DNA from: Alopecurus myosuroides
Taxonomy: Eukaryota; Streptophyta; Magnoliopsida; Poales; Poaceae
DNA: 64,000 nucleotides
Direction of reading: 5' to 3'
Assembly: GCA_028641055.1 (NCBI GenBank)
Contig: CM054059.1
Span: forward strand, 438,621,095-438,685,094
In this document: piece after piece, positions 37,044 through 48,810 of the stretch
How the letters are laid out: every line of letters starts with the position of its first letter
Position numbering within the stretch: the stretch's first letter is position 1
Made by a program: the position numbers and the translations under genes
The notes under the pieces: model-generated
Database searches by the model: none
What the model was told of the DNA's origin: nothing
The model's input: the letters and a program-made list of their open reading frames with translations, nothing else

Positions 37044-37519
37044 GACGACACCACTAACAAGGGATTGCGCCCTCGCAATCCATCTCCTAACCCGGGAGGT
37101 GAAAGAAGTTCAACTATCGATTCTTTATGCTTCCAGCTGATCTCCTCGACACCACTAACAAGGGATTCTTGCTCGGAGTGACGACGATGTTCTTCCACCA
37201 GTAATCTTCCGATGATCGAACTTATTAGGTTAAAGGCTCAGAAAACGTCCACCCACGTAGGATCCTAACACTTTGAAAGATTGAGTACGAGAGTAGACTC
37301 CAAAACAAATGAGATAGAAGGAGAAGTAGAATAGAGATAAGGAGAAAACAAGAATCCTATTGAGATGTTCTCCAAAATAGTTTAGCATAAATAGTTTTTG
37401 ACACTCTAGAAACAACGACCGTTAGCGAGGTTAACCTACAGGCTTTGCGGACCCGCTGCTTCGATAACCATTCGTATCGAAACAATCTCGGGAATCAGAA
37501 CCAAGGCTCTGATACCATT
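37044..37519 (-). mobile_element. Family B interior I4 (476 bp)
   Basis: Primer site complement at 37505-37517. Shares the I3-specific variants but has the CCATCTCCTAAC form of I1 near 37080, a mosaic pattern. Non-coding. Confidence 0.9.
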
Positions 37520-40500
37520 TGTGACGCCCCGAGATCGGGCACTATGCAGATTTCAGCATTCCCGCCAAAATCCACATAATAACCGATTCCAGATTGCCAC
37601 TTGTGATAACATTACAACAGTTCACGAATAATCCACAACAACAAAAAAGATATATACAAGATGACTCAAACGAGTCAGGGATACAACTGATACAATACAA
37701 AGATCCAACTAACAGCGGAAGAAAGAACATAGTGTCCGACTACGGACAAGATGCAAATTGGACTAAGAGTCCTGAAGATAACCGAGAGCGTCCAATCCCT
37801 GCCCAGGCCAAGCCGGAGGGATTCCCAAGCTAACGTCGTCAGACTTCAAACCTGTTGACTGCATTGTTGAATATGCAGCCACGAAAAAGGATTCGTGGGT
37901 CAGTACGGTTAAGTACTGGCAAGTGGATAAACCATACTCACAAGATACCGGCGTAGCCAGTCATCACAAGATACAAATACTTTGGGATCAACGGAAAGGA
38001 TAGGATTATTGCAAGTAAGCGGCAGCGGGCTGCACCAACCGACTACAGAGACTCACCACAACATCCGGCTAAAAGAGGGGGATAAGATAGAGTATCGTAA
38101 CCAACTACCACTACTCACCAAACAATACCCATCCAATGTCACCCCCTACTAAGGAAGCAACCCAAGGATAACTCACACTGTTAGATTAATGATGGATCAA
38201 GTTATTGTGTCAATAAGACTATTACTAGTCAAGTTATTATCATTAGGTGTAAGTTGTCTGAGTACTTGTTAGCCAGTACTTTCACCAAGTAATCCATAAC
38301 CGCGGAAAACACGGCTTCTCGAGAAGATTTATCCCTGCAGGGTGTGCTCCAGTACCCGTACACACTCAAGCCACCAACTAAAACTCAGGTTGGCTTGACA
38401 CGACCCAAACCGTCTCTACAACCCATCCTAGGAGCCACGGAGCTATAAGGTCCCAGCCACGCAGCCGAATACTCAGCGCAGGTGTGCAAAACTCCCGCAG
38501 GACACAACACCCCGGCACTACAGGCCTCGCCCTATATGCATCATCATCATCATCAGTAACCATGGGGGATCCACCCATTATGCAAGGAGCAAATGGAACA
38601 CCCGAACTAAGTGTGGCTCTTCGGACAAGCTGCAGATCAGGTCTAAGTCGAGGGGGGTCCCATACTACCTCCCGGATGCGGTGAGCACGCTCATCATGGA
38701 TCAGTAGACAAGACTCTTTTCCTAATTAAGTTCGACACTAGCAGGCCTCAAAACCCTAACCCGGGCCTCCTGCCGGTGCCTTATCATCAAATTATTATTA
38801 CCCCAGACATTAACATGTTGTTGATTGAATGGAAACCCAACTATCAATTAAGCAGGTGATATGAAAGGAACAACAAGACTTGAGCGCAAACAACACTAAG
38901 CATGCAACTATGACACGGGGGCCAACAGGGTAAACAAACAACAGTTAATAGGAAGTGGCAGGAAAGGCTATATCATGGCTGCAAGGTAAACATATAATAG
39001 GATCGAGACACAAGCATCGAACCAACAGGCTAGAATAAGAACAACGGAAAGAATCGGTAACAAGTGATGAAAGGCAGCCATTTGGCAGCAAGTGAGTATA
39101 CTTGCCTGGAATCCAGCAAGTAGAGGTAGCAGAACTTGTCGTAGCTCACATCATCTCAACGTCCTATCCGGGAAGAAGCAACGAACCTCGAACAAACACC
39201 GGATGCAACAATTACTACTACGGCAAAAGATCCAGCATGATCCTATTTTATATGCATGACATGGCAAGATGCATGAGAGGAAACAACTTAAGCAATTTAA
39301 CCGGAACCGGAGTCCGGAGAAATAGGAATTGGTTCAAGTTGTTTAGCTAACCATCTATATTAAATGTTGATTAACATGTTTAAACAAGGTAGAGGTGATC
39401 TATTCAATATTAAATGGAATAGGGCAACAATTGAATTAAATACCCCAACACATTCCATATTTATTTATTAGGTGAACATACATAACACTACTACAAATGC
39501 AACATGCAAGGTGCAAACATGAACATGGATGGCATGAACAGATTAAGTGCATTTTTCTGGTATGAAAACATATTTTATTGGTTGGATTTGGAATTAAAAT
39601 GAGCAAGTTATCAAATTAGCAATTTTAAATGCATTAATTAAGAAATAGTTGTTTTCAGCAATTTAATTTATTTGAGACAGAAAACAAAATTGATATTTGC
39701 AAAGTTTAGAGAATTTTGATTGGAAAACATATTTTACTTTTCAAATTTGGAGTTAAAATGAATTAGTTATGATTTATGCAATTAAATCAATTTCAATTGA
39801 GCTGGAAGCCCAACATTTAATTTAGGAGGTTCACGTTATTTATTTACCCATCAAGATTAAATGTTGTTTAACGTGACGAGATAATATAAAGATGAGCTAG
39901 GAAATTTTAAATGGAACTGGAACAATATTTAATTATTCCAACTCATTCCATATTTAATTATTAGGTGACATTACTATTACCCGCACCCACAAAATGCAAT
40001 GCAAACATGATGCGATGATATTTTAAATATAGTTGATATGTTATAGAAAATAGGGCATATGTATAGGGGTTTTAGGGTTTGGGTTCGCACGTGTGGAGAG
40101 GATCTTTGTGTTCGACGCCGGAAAGAGGAGATCTTCGGGGCAACGCCGGTGCCTTCAGGACGTGGAGGAAGTAGACGAAGAAGAGGAAGTAGACGAAGTC
40201 GTCGTAGCAGGGGAAGTAGACATTCCGTTGTCGATGTAGTCGAAGTCGAGGTCTTCGGGTCATATAGGAAGTAGTCGACGTAGGCGTGGTAGTGGAAGTA
40301 GTCGACGTTGTTGTAGTAGGGGAAGTAGTCGACGTTCAGAGGAAGTAGTCGTTCACGGGTCGGGGTGAACTTGGCGGTTCCACGTATCCGTCATATTCGA
40401 CATCGTCGGGGTTGATGAGGTTCACTGCGTCGGTGTACTTGTCGATGTCTCTCGGTCGGTCTCTCGTGGACACGCACGAAGGCGGCCACCACAACAAGTC

Positions 40501-41794
40501 CAACGGCGGCGGTGTCGGTGTTCACGGTTCGTCGAGGAAGTAGACCTTGGCGATTCCATCGTCGAGGTTCACAACATGCACAAAGGCGGCCACACAAGGA
40601 GAACACGGCGGGACGGGTACGGACGGCGGCGTAGATGTTCATGGGTTGATGACGTGCTTGTCGATGTACATGGTGATGCGGGCGCAGCTGTATCGAAGTG
40701 GAGGTCGGAGCTCGGAGCGGCGAGCATCGGCAGCCGAGGAGGACGGCGGTGAGGCGCTCGGTTGCGGGGCGGCAGTACCACGTCGGGGCGCAGCAGGGTG
40801 CCGTGTGCGTGCCGCCGGGAGGACAAGGGGCGACGGCGCCTGGAGGTGGGCAGCAGCCCTAGGGCTGCCGGCCCGTGGCTGCGAGGACGGGGCGGCTCGC
40901 CGGAGAGGAGCTAGGAGGAGGCCGTGGCGGCGCCGGCCGCGCCGGGAGGGAGCTGTGGCGGCGCCGGCCGCCCTCGGCCGGAATGGAGGGAACGGCGGCG
41001 GGCGGCGGCCACGGGAGGAGGCGCAGGTGGCGGGAGCACGGGACGGCGGCGGCCATGGCGGGGAGAGGAGGAGCTCCGGCGGGGCGCCGGCCGTCCGCGG
41101 GGGAGGGGCGCTGCGAGAGGAGAGGGCGATGGGGAGGAGGGTGGCCGGAGGGAGGGACGAGGGGAGGTGGGCGACGGCCGATGCTGTAGAGGAAGAGGGA
41201 GCGCCGGAAGGAGGGTGGCCGGAGGTGATGCTCGAGGGGGAGAGGGGAGGCCACGGCCGGTGAGGAGCAGAGGATAGAGGCGACGTAGCGAGCGGGGGGA
41301 TCGAGGGGCTCGAGCTCGGGGGGGGGGGGGTCGAGCGAGCGGAGAGAGGCGACGAGCGAGGGGAGAAACGAGCGATGCGTGCGTGCGTTTCGTGTCTGTG
41401 AGGTGGAGGGACCTAAACAGAAATAGGGGAAACGGCGGGGGGGGGGGGGGGGGGTAAATGAGAGGGAGAGAAAATAGACTTAGGGTTTGGGGGGAGTTCG
41501 GTGGGGGGAGGGGCCGGCTGGGCCTATTTGGGCCGAGTTCGGCTAGGCTGCTGGGGTCGCTCTCTCTTTTTTTTTTCTCTTCTTCTTTTTGTTTTTCCCC
41601 AGCAAGTGTTTATGCCAAGAAAAATAGCTTTAAACATCAAATAAATTTCTGTAAATTTTAGCAAACAAAATTTAATTAATTTCAGTTAGTGTGCAAGTTT
41701 TAAAATGCATGGTGATGCCTTATGCAATGCGATGCAAAAAAAAAGAAAAACGAGCAACAAATTCCAGTTGGGAAAAAAATTCCCGGTCGTTACA
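37520..41794 (-). repeat. Family B LTR5 (4275 bp, rightmost, 5' LTR)
   Basis: TG...CA ends, followed by the right TAAAT duplication. Has the longest G-run (near 41438) and a second G-run near 41320 absent from the others. Shares GATGATATTTT near 40013 with LTR1, as expected if LTR1 and LTR5 are the original pair. Confidence 0.9.
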
Positions 41795-41799
41795 TAAAT
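41795..41799. repeat. Right target-site duplication of tandem array (TAAAT)
   Basis: Identical to 18560-18564. With both copies at the outer ends only, the array behaves as one insertion. Confidence 0.85.
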
Positions 41800-41830
41800 G
41801 ATCAACGGTCACATTGTTTCCACAAAAGAT
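41800..41830 (-). pseudogene. Remainder of interrupted LINE zf-RVT region
   Basis: On the minus strand it encodes CGNNVTVDH, which matches CGNNVTVNH in the second LINE copy near 45820. It therefore continues the LINE broken at 18564. Similarity stops near 41830. Confidence 0.7.
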
Positions 41831-42882
41831 CGTTGCTCTTCATACAATCTATACATTGAAAACACAATAACAAAATAAACAAGCATCCATACAATCAAAC
41901 ATACAAGTGAAGAAAACATAAAAGCAAATAACACAACAAAAGAGGTTTAACCAAATTGGCTAGGAAAAGGTCAAGGTTTGAGTTTGTAGTGATCAAACTT
42001 TATTGAAAACATATTTATCGAGAAAGTTCCAAGAGTTCACTAAGGGTGATCACACCACTTATTAAACCACAGGAACACAAGGCATACTTTGGCTAAGTTT
42101 TCCATTTTTGGTTAAGGATGGTTTAGGTTCACTCCATGACAACAAGGCAAATGGTACGTTGTGATGATGTCTTGGGATTTTCCATTTGGGTCTATGGTTG
42201 GGAATAACCAACTTGATGTCAATCAATTTCATAGGTGGTATGGTTAATCCAAGGATTCATGTTGTTGGTCTTCTTGAAGATCATCTTCAAGTTCTGTTGT
42301 GGATTTCTCCTTTGGGTAGTGACTCCATTACTTCTTGTAGAACTTCATGGTTTTGGCTACTAGGGGTTCTTAACTAATTCACACTATGACTTATAAATTT
42401 TGGGAATGGTCTTGAGTTAAAGTCTTCCAGCTTCTTCTCATTCTTCTTTTTTAGTTCTTGATGATGTAGTCCTGCTTGATGATGTAGAGGTTCTTGTCCT
42501 TGGAGTCACTTGATCTTGATGCTTCTTGATTCTGGATGACTTCTGTGTTGGCTTAGTCTTCATCTCCATAGGCTACTCTATTATTTGGCTAACTTGTATT
42601 GAGTGTTGGTCTTTATCAAAATGATCACACCACAATGCCTAAAGGGAAAGAAAAGAAAAAAAAGGGATAGAGAAAGAGGGGGTTGGTCTTCTTGGAGATT
42701 CCTCTTGATTTCTTCATGTAGTTTCACTTCCTTGTGTTACTTCTGGTTGTGATGGAGTCTATGTCCTTCTTTAGGTGCTTCAATGATCTTCGAAGTAGTG
42801 CTTTTTGTTGAGTTTAAGGATTCCATCTGAAGTGCCCTCTAGTATTTTAGGGACTTAGTCTTCTATAGAAGGCAAGGAATTT
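41831..42882. other. Unassigned stretch between LINE remnant and family C LTR copy 3
   Basis: About 1.05 kb of AT-rich sequence with scattered CTTCTTGAT and CTTGGAGTC-type phrases. Short frames on both strands carry no motif. It could be the leader and gag start of a minus-strand gypsy element whose 5' LTR is copy 3, but no primer site adjoins the LTR. Confidence 0.35.
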
Positions 42883-44964
42883 TGGAGGGGTAGATAGTAG
42901 ATATGGTTACTAGGGTTTAAGGTTCACTAGTTTGTCTTATATGTGATTGACATATACTAGGGACTTGGTCTTGAATTCCAAAATGTCCACAACAACAAAG
43001 GTAAAAGGATAAAACAAAAATCTAAGGCATGATCAAATGGGTGTATCACTATGATGGGTTTTGGCTAAACTACATGGATATGGTTCAAGGGTGTACAAAT
43101 TGTTTAGGTTTTGATGTCTATGGTTTAAGGTTACTAAATGGAGCAGTTCTGCAAAAGGAACCATATTTAAATTATTTATTGAATTAAATCTATGTAAAAA
43201 AAAACTCAAATGGCCAACTTAAATCTAAATTAAATCTTAATTTGTTCCAAAAATTATTTTGTGACAGAGGATATGATATTACACATCTTTAGGTTTCCAA
43301 AAATATTTTATTTGCAATTTTTGGATTTGTAGAATTTGAATGATGTTAAAATTAATCCAAATGGCTCATTCGAATTTGGATAAATTTTAATTATTCAAAT
43401 TTGATTTTGGACAGTTCAAAAAGTTTCTACATTTCATGGTCTTTTCAAAAAATCTAAGTTTTCTAAATTTGGCTAAGTGGATCAAAAGTTATGAGTTTTC
43501 TAAGTTGAAGGGGCCATTCTTCAAAACTACCGATTATTTTCTATTCGGGATAAAACAGAAAAACATGTGCGCTGACTGGGTGCTGACAGGATCTGACTGG
43601 GCGCTTACTAGGTGTGACACACAACATGTTTCTATTGGACATACCGGTTTGTTTAAGTGAATCTATCCTAGCGCTTGGATCCGAATCTAACGGCTAGGAT
43701 TTAAACACATAGGAGGGGGAGACTCACCGGTCAAACCGTCGCCGAAAATGGACACGACGGCGACATCCGCGCCTCGGGTTTCGATGAAGGCAACACTACA
43801 GAGGCTCCCGGAGCTAGGAGAGGGCATGCCGAGGCTCGGTTTCGCACGATGAAGAAGATGGCGATGGTGGCGCGGGCTCGCACTTCCTGGATCGACGGCG
43901 CCAAGCGGATCCCATGGTGGTGGAGGCAGAGCCCCTCCGCCGAGGCCTTCTAACCTCTCCGGTGCACCTCAGGTGACGACGGCGTGCTCACCCGTGGGTT
44001 CTAGGATTGAGAAATCTGGCGAGCAATTGGTATGGCTTCGCGGCGCAATCAACAGAGGAGGGAGAGGGAAAATGGAGCGCATGCATCAGGCTTTAAGGGG
44101 CGCCATGAGTGCTTCAAGTGGTGTCTTAATCGCGATAATCCCGGGATTAAAAGTAGATTTGAAACGGATGCGGTTTCAGTTTCTGGAGGATGAAGACGAG
44201 GTGACGTCATCAATGTGTTTTTAATTCATGTTTTCTCCTTTATTTTATATCTTTTGATTTAAACATCCAATTAACCTCAAATAAATTTCTAAAATGTTGT
44301 AATTAAAATGTTTATCAAATAGAAACCTTATTTTGTTGTTTCCAACACATTAAATTTATATATTTTGAAAATATAAATAATCCACTAATAGTACTTAAAA
44401 CTATTTTTAAATAGAAAAATAGATATAATTAGAAATGGGGTTTTATAAAACTTCAGAACATTATAATAGTCAAATACTATTTTTAAAATAATTGGTGAAA
44501 TAAAAATAAGAAGTTTTCTCAAATGAAAATGTTGTTTTCTCAAAGTATTTTACTTGTTTTCACAACCAATTAGTTTATATAAGATTTTATGATTATTACT
44601 TGATGTAATGTTTGAAGGGAAATATGAAATATTTTTATTCATATGAAATATTTTTGGATGCATGAAGAAAATATTAGAGATAGTAATTTTCTTGTTTTTA
44701 AATATCATAAAAAAAATTTCAAGATGATAATTGAGTTGAAAATATGTTTGTAAAGGGTGTTTGCTAAGAAGAAATATTTTCTCTTCATAATGAAAACTTA
44801 TTTTGAAATAGGTTTTAGGGTTTAATTATGGAATAGAGGCAATTTGGATTCTTGATTCCAATTACTTTTGGAAACATGTATTGTTTTCTTTTGTCTTGCA
44901 TTCTAATTTTGTTTTGAGAAATTTTTTGTGATTTTTCAACATTCCAAAAGTCAGAGATGTTACA
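42883..44964 (-). repeat. Family C LTR copy 3
   Basis: 2082 bp, TGGAGGGG ... GAGATGTTACA on the plus strand. Aligns with copies 1 and 2. Left flank AATTT, right flank CCATC: no target duplication. The right flank matches that of copy 2. Confidence 0.75.
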
Positions 44965-45960
44965 CCATCTCATTAAAAGATAAGCTTTCCACTCTTCGAT
45001 GTGCTCTCTTTGTGTCGAAGAAGAGAATATAGCATGATGGTGGGATCACCATCTTTGAAGTGTTCATGGTTGTTGTTCATAAGATGGGGTCAGGTGGTTC
45101 TCACTATCCTGAAGCTTCTTGCAGTAGTGTGTTTTCTAGGTATAAGACTTGTGGTCGTTTCTCGTTTTACCCGTCTTTTTTTTTTGGGTTTGAGTAGCCT
45201 GTCTTGAGGGCGCCCTGGCTGTTGTTCTCTTTTTTTTTCCTTTGTCCTTGTAGCGAATCAGATAAGAATTCTATTTTTTACGAAATGGGGGTAGAAACCC
45301 TAGCCTCTATCATTGAGTGATGCACACTTCCTTTATTGATTATTTGTGAGTCTTAATTTTGTTTTACAACTCAAAATCTAGCACAGCAATAACACAAGTT
45401 TTCACCGGCACAACCAAGAGCAGAAAACTATGAAAGTCTACTAATATGCTGCCACGTACGCCGGGAGAAAAAATCCTGTGCCACCAAGAGTAGTCTCATG
45501 CACCCATCCACCATAAGCTCCACCTGGTCTGGTGGTAGCAGGAAAGCCCATAACTGGATCCAGTGCACCGCCATATGAATAACCTGTAAGACATGAAAAG
45601 ATTCCTTTCTGTTAAAAATAAGATCGTTCCTGCAATTCCAAATAGACCAACAAATAGCTAAAACACCGATACAAATCCTATGCTTGGTCTTTTTATCCAT
45701 CTCATTCAACCAAGTCCCAAACATATTTGTAACATTGGTTGGAGGAGGTATATTATAGGTACAAAACACCACACGCCAAACAAGTTTCGCAAAATGGCAT
45801 GAGATAAAAAAAATGATTAACGGTCACATTGTTTCCACAAAAGGAGCAATGATTATCACTTTTCCAATTCCTCTTTGCAAGATTATCTTTACTAGCAAGA
45901 CCTTTCTATTAAGGAACAACATAAAAAAAAATTAATTTTCAATGGAATTTTGAGCTTCCA
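44965..45960 (-). pseudogene. LINE remnant with zf-RVT region, second copy
   Basis: The minus strand encodes, from about 45930 leftwards, KDNLAKRNWKSDNHCSFCG, NNVTVNHFF and, after a small shift, VVFCTYNIPPP, NMFGTWLNEMDK and ICWSIWNCRNDLIFNRK. C-x2-C and the following H form the zinc-binding part of zf-RVT, known from plant LINE ORF2 C-termini. The copy is uninterrupted, so it shows what the array split in the first copy. The non-coding left part (44965-45360) matches 17711-18110. The RT core is absent. It lies only 400 bp downstream of the peroxidase stop codon, in the same orientation. Confidence 0.75.
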
Positions 45961-46359
45961 TAAGTATATATGTTCACAGAAATCTAGTATTTCCATCCAT
46001 TAAATTCTCATACATAGATGATTTAACCATAAACATATGATTTTGAGTCAAATTCCATTGAAACGCAACAGGAACTATTAAAAAAAGTAAAAAAAATATG
46101 TGCTCTTCTTATGCAAAGTGAGACAGAAGCACAATGAACAATGGAGCTGCAGTACTGTAAGATTCCTGATGATTTGCTTATACAGATAGATTTTATAACA
46201 AAATGGTTACAATACAAAAGAACAAATTTAACGGAGAAATGGATACAACATTAGGAAAGTGGATATAAAATAAAATATTAAAACTGAATCGAAATTTCAA
46301 ACGACACGCTAGAAAAGAGCAAGTTTATGCTTGACGATCAAGCCTCTCGAGCTTGTGCA
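45961..46359 (-). other. Downstream region of peroxidase
   Basis: AT-rich sequence without ORF or repeat ends; the peroxidase 3' UTR and poly(A) site should lie here. I find no exact AATAAA on the minus strand close to the stop codon, so the cleavage site is not placed. Confidence 0.4.
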
Positions 46360-48431
46360 TTAAGCGTTGAGGAGACGGCAGTTGGCCCTGATCTGGCCCT
46401 TGGCGTTGACATCAATAATAGCACCCATATTCACCATCGCCGCCTTGAACTTCTCCTCCCACTGGTTCGCGTCCCTGGCATTGGCACTCACCGCGTCGCT
46501 CGTGTCTGTGGCCGTCAAGAGCGTGGCGTCGGAGTCGAAGAGCACCTCATTTCTGAGCACGTTCTTGTAGTACTGGTTGTCCATCACGTTGGGTGTGATT
46601 CTATCCTGTACCACCGTGTTATCGCTGCCGTTGTCTGTCTTGCACTCCTGTTGAAGCGTGGTTTTTAGGCCGGGGTCCATGTCGGAGTCGTCCGAGGTGA
46701 GGCGGTCAGAAAAGGACGAGCAGTGAGATCTCCCGATGCTGTGCGCGCCGGAGAGAGTGACCATCTCGTCAACGGAGAGGCCCTTGGAGGCGAAGTTGGA
46801 CTTGAGCTGGTCGACGGTGGCGAAGGGAGGGGGGAGGTTGGGGATCGTCTCGCTTTCGAGGGACACAAGTCCGTCCAAGCGGCCGGCAGGCATGCCGAAG
46901 TCGACCTTCTGGTTGCTGAGGAAGTAGGTGGCGTCACGCCCGGCGAAGGCCACAATGTCGGCGCACGAGACGACGTTCCCGCATTCCGCCAGGATCTTGG
47001 CCTTGGCCGCGTCGATCACTTCAAAGCCGCGCAGACTCAGGTTGGGGATGCCAAACTTCTCTGTTGCGCTGTTAGGGTCGGCCGTGTCCAGCAGCACGGA
47101 TGCGTCGCAACCCTGCAGTAGGCAATGTGTTATTGACATAGTTTTAAATAGCCCGCTATAGCTCAGCTATACCCTCGCTATAGTTTTTCCGGAGCCCTCC
47201 TGCTAAAACTACACAGTTGTAACGCTAAATTAAAAATGACGCTATTAGCCTGCTAAATCCCGCTATAGCATTAAATTTGGACTCTTTTAGCCCGCTAAAC
47301 ATCTATAGTCAAAGGAGGAATGCAATTGAGTTGCATAAAGCCATTCATGTATCCAAATATTCCTTCTTAGTTTTAATGTATACATGATGCATGATACAAC
47401 TCTTAGTTACAAAATATACGTGTCAAATATATGTGATATATAATATATGATGGTTTATTGTATGCTTAATTTTTCAAAAAATTCATAAATTAAGAGAAAC
47501 GCTAAATGGGCCGAAGCTTATAGCTTCTGGTTGAGCTGCCGCTAAACGAAATGGCCCGTTATTTAAAATTTTGGTTATTGATATCAATGCACATGACCCA
47601 TGCATACTTAGCAACTCGATCGTTTTTTTTTTTGAGTATTCTTTTTTTTGTGTATTCTCTCGATCGTATTTTAAACGGTGGCATGACTATATGTATTAGT
47701 GTACATGCATGTCTTACCCTGATGAAGCAGTCATGGAAGAATAGACGGACGAGCCCCGCCATGATGCCCCTGTTGGCGTCGCGCACGACTTCCCTCACGA
47801 TTTCTTCCGCGCGGTAGCATGTTTTGTTGTAATAGCCAACCGCGAGACCCGGGGCAGGTGGGCTTGGAGTGGGCGGCGGAGGACTAGGTGTGCTCGGAGT
47901 TGGGGTAGGAGGAGGAGCGGTAGGTGTGTCCGGGGTGTACGGCGGAGGTGGACTCGACGGTGTAATCGGGGCAGGTGGCGGAGGGCTGGGTGTGTCTGGG
48001 GTGTACGGTGGAGGAGGAGGACTAGATGTAATCGGGGCGGGCGGTGGAGGGCTAGGTGTGTCTGGGGTGTACGGGGGAGGACTAGACGGTGTGATCGGGG
48101 CGGGTGGCGGAGGGCTAGGTGTGTCTGGGGTGTACGGCGGAGGACTAGATGGCGTGATCGGGGCAGGCGGCGGAGGGCTACGTCTACCTTTGCCTGGGGT
48201 GTAGGACGGAGGACTAGCTGGTGTAACCGGGGCAGGCGGCGGAGGGCTACGCCTACCTTTGCCTGGGGTGTACGCCGGAGGACTAGCTGGTGTAACCGGT
48301 GTGGGTGGCGGAGGACTAGGTGTGTTAGGGGTGGAGGGTACAGGGTTGGGATACCCGTAGCCTGCTTGGCACGGACGAGTCACGCAGGCGACCAGCGCGA
48401 GCACCGTCAGGGCGGCGGCGAGCTTTGCCAT
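46360..48431 (-). CDS. Class III secretory peroxidase with long proline-rich extensin-like N-terminal region
   Basis: Two exons: 48431-47718 and 47112-46360, joined across a 605-bp phase-0 intron with GTAAGA donor and CTGCAG acceptor; product 488 residues. Residues 1-23 are a signal peptide ([16 protein letters not shown]...). Residues 24-195 are about seven repeats of roughly 20 residues with [11 protein letters not shown] or YTPGKG units. The haem peroxidase domain starts near 196: distal [19 protein letters not shown] (R229, F232, H233), [14 protein letters not shown], and proximal [14 protein letters not shown] (H362). All eight family cysteines are present. Family members use H2O2 to oxidise phenolics in the wall or vacuole; substrate here is unknown. 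The intron sits at the conserved site between HDCF and GCDAS. SPPPP runs suggest hydroxyproline glycosylation and wall anchoring (inference). Usual family length is about 320-350, so the extra length is the proline-rich part. Looks intact. Confidence 0.9.
47113..47717 (-). other. Peroxidase intron
   Basis: 605 bp, GT-AG. Most of it is a MITE-like insertion (47138-47574). The acceptor lies 26 bp from the insertion edge, so the insertion sits close to the branch-point zone. Confidence 0.85.
47138..47574. mobile_element. MITE-like insertion in peroxidase intron
   Basis: The ends are inverted and similar: TTTTAAATAGCCCGC on the left and, complemented, TTTTAAATAACGGGC on the right. Flanks are TTATTGAC (47130-47137) and TTATTGAT (47575-47582), an 8-bp duplication with one mismatch, as for hAT elements. 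The interior repeats GCTATAG and CCCGCTA motifs. Non-coding. Confidence 0.65.
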
Positions 48432-48520
48432 TGTCGCTGCCTAGCTAGCTCTCTATCTCGGCCTGCTTACTGGGGTGTGTCTCGTAAACTTGGGTGATTA
48501 CAAGCCGCTGCTCTGGTACC

Positions 48521-48530
48521 TATTTATAGC
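48521..48530 (-). promoter_or_regulatory. TATA box of peroxidase
   Basis: The minus strand reads GCTATAAATAGG, a good plant TATA box, about 90 bp upstream of the start codon at 48431. A 5' UTR of about 60 nt follows from this. Confidence 0.75.
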
Positions 48531-48810
48531 TAAAGTTATCTTGCTCCATGGCGAGGGAGCGAGAGAAAAAATACAAGCGGCCGGAATGCAATCGTGCATG
48601 CACGCAATGTTTCCGGAATACAGTACATAATTTCCGGAATGTTTACTTTGACTTTTGCCGAGCAGAGAACGCTGCGTTGAGGAGCCAGTTGGGACCGGAA
48701 CGTGCGAAGCACAATCCAATTGCGATTGCGTTGCAGGTCAAGCAGTTGACATTCCGTACCTATGTTCACCGACACCTCCTATGTCTTGTTGGTGGGCACG
48801 ACATCTTGAT

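Larger units (their letters stand above)
18565..41794 (-). mobile_element. Tandem array of long-LTR non-autonomous retrotransposon, family B (5 LTRs, 4 interiors)
   Basis: The array has the order LTR1 18565-22840, I1 22841-23316, LTR2 23317-27577, I2 27578-28053, LTR3 28054-32311, I3 32312-32787, LTR4 32788-37043, I4 37044-37519, LTR5 37520-41794. LTR starts are 4752, 4737, 4734 and 4732 bp apart. All units face the minus strand, with a tRNA-Met primer site two bases from LTR2 to LTR5. Every interior is 476 bp and has no coding capacity, so movement would need gag and pol supplied by another element. The array is bounded by one TAAAT target duplication in a LINE remnant. Units are very similar throughout, so growth is recent. 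Array growth by unequal exchange between LTR-interior units is the simplest explanation; insertion as a preformed concatemer is the alternative. Confidence 0.92.

Noticed and set aside
18565..41794. The tandem array as a centromeric or other satellite
   Set aside because: Each unit contains LTR ends with TG...CA, a tRNA-Met primer site and a retrotransposon-size target duplication at the array edges. It is a retroelement array.
46327..47161. Plus-strand frames over the peroxidase (for example 46723-47121)
   Set aside because: They are shadows of the peroxidase exons; the minus strand has signal peptide, catalytic motifs and splice sites.
47869..48204. Glycine-rich protein on the plus strand
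   Set aside because: Complement of the proline-rich repeat of the peroxidase; no other support.
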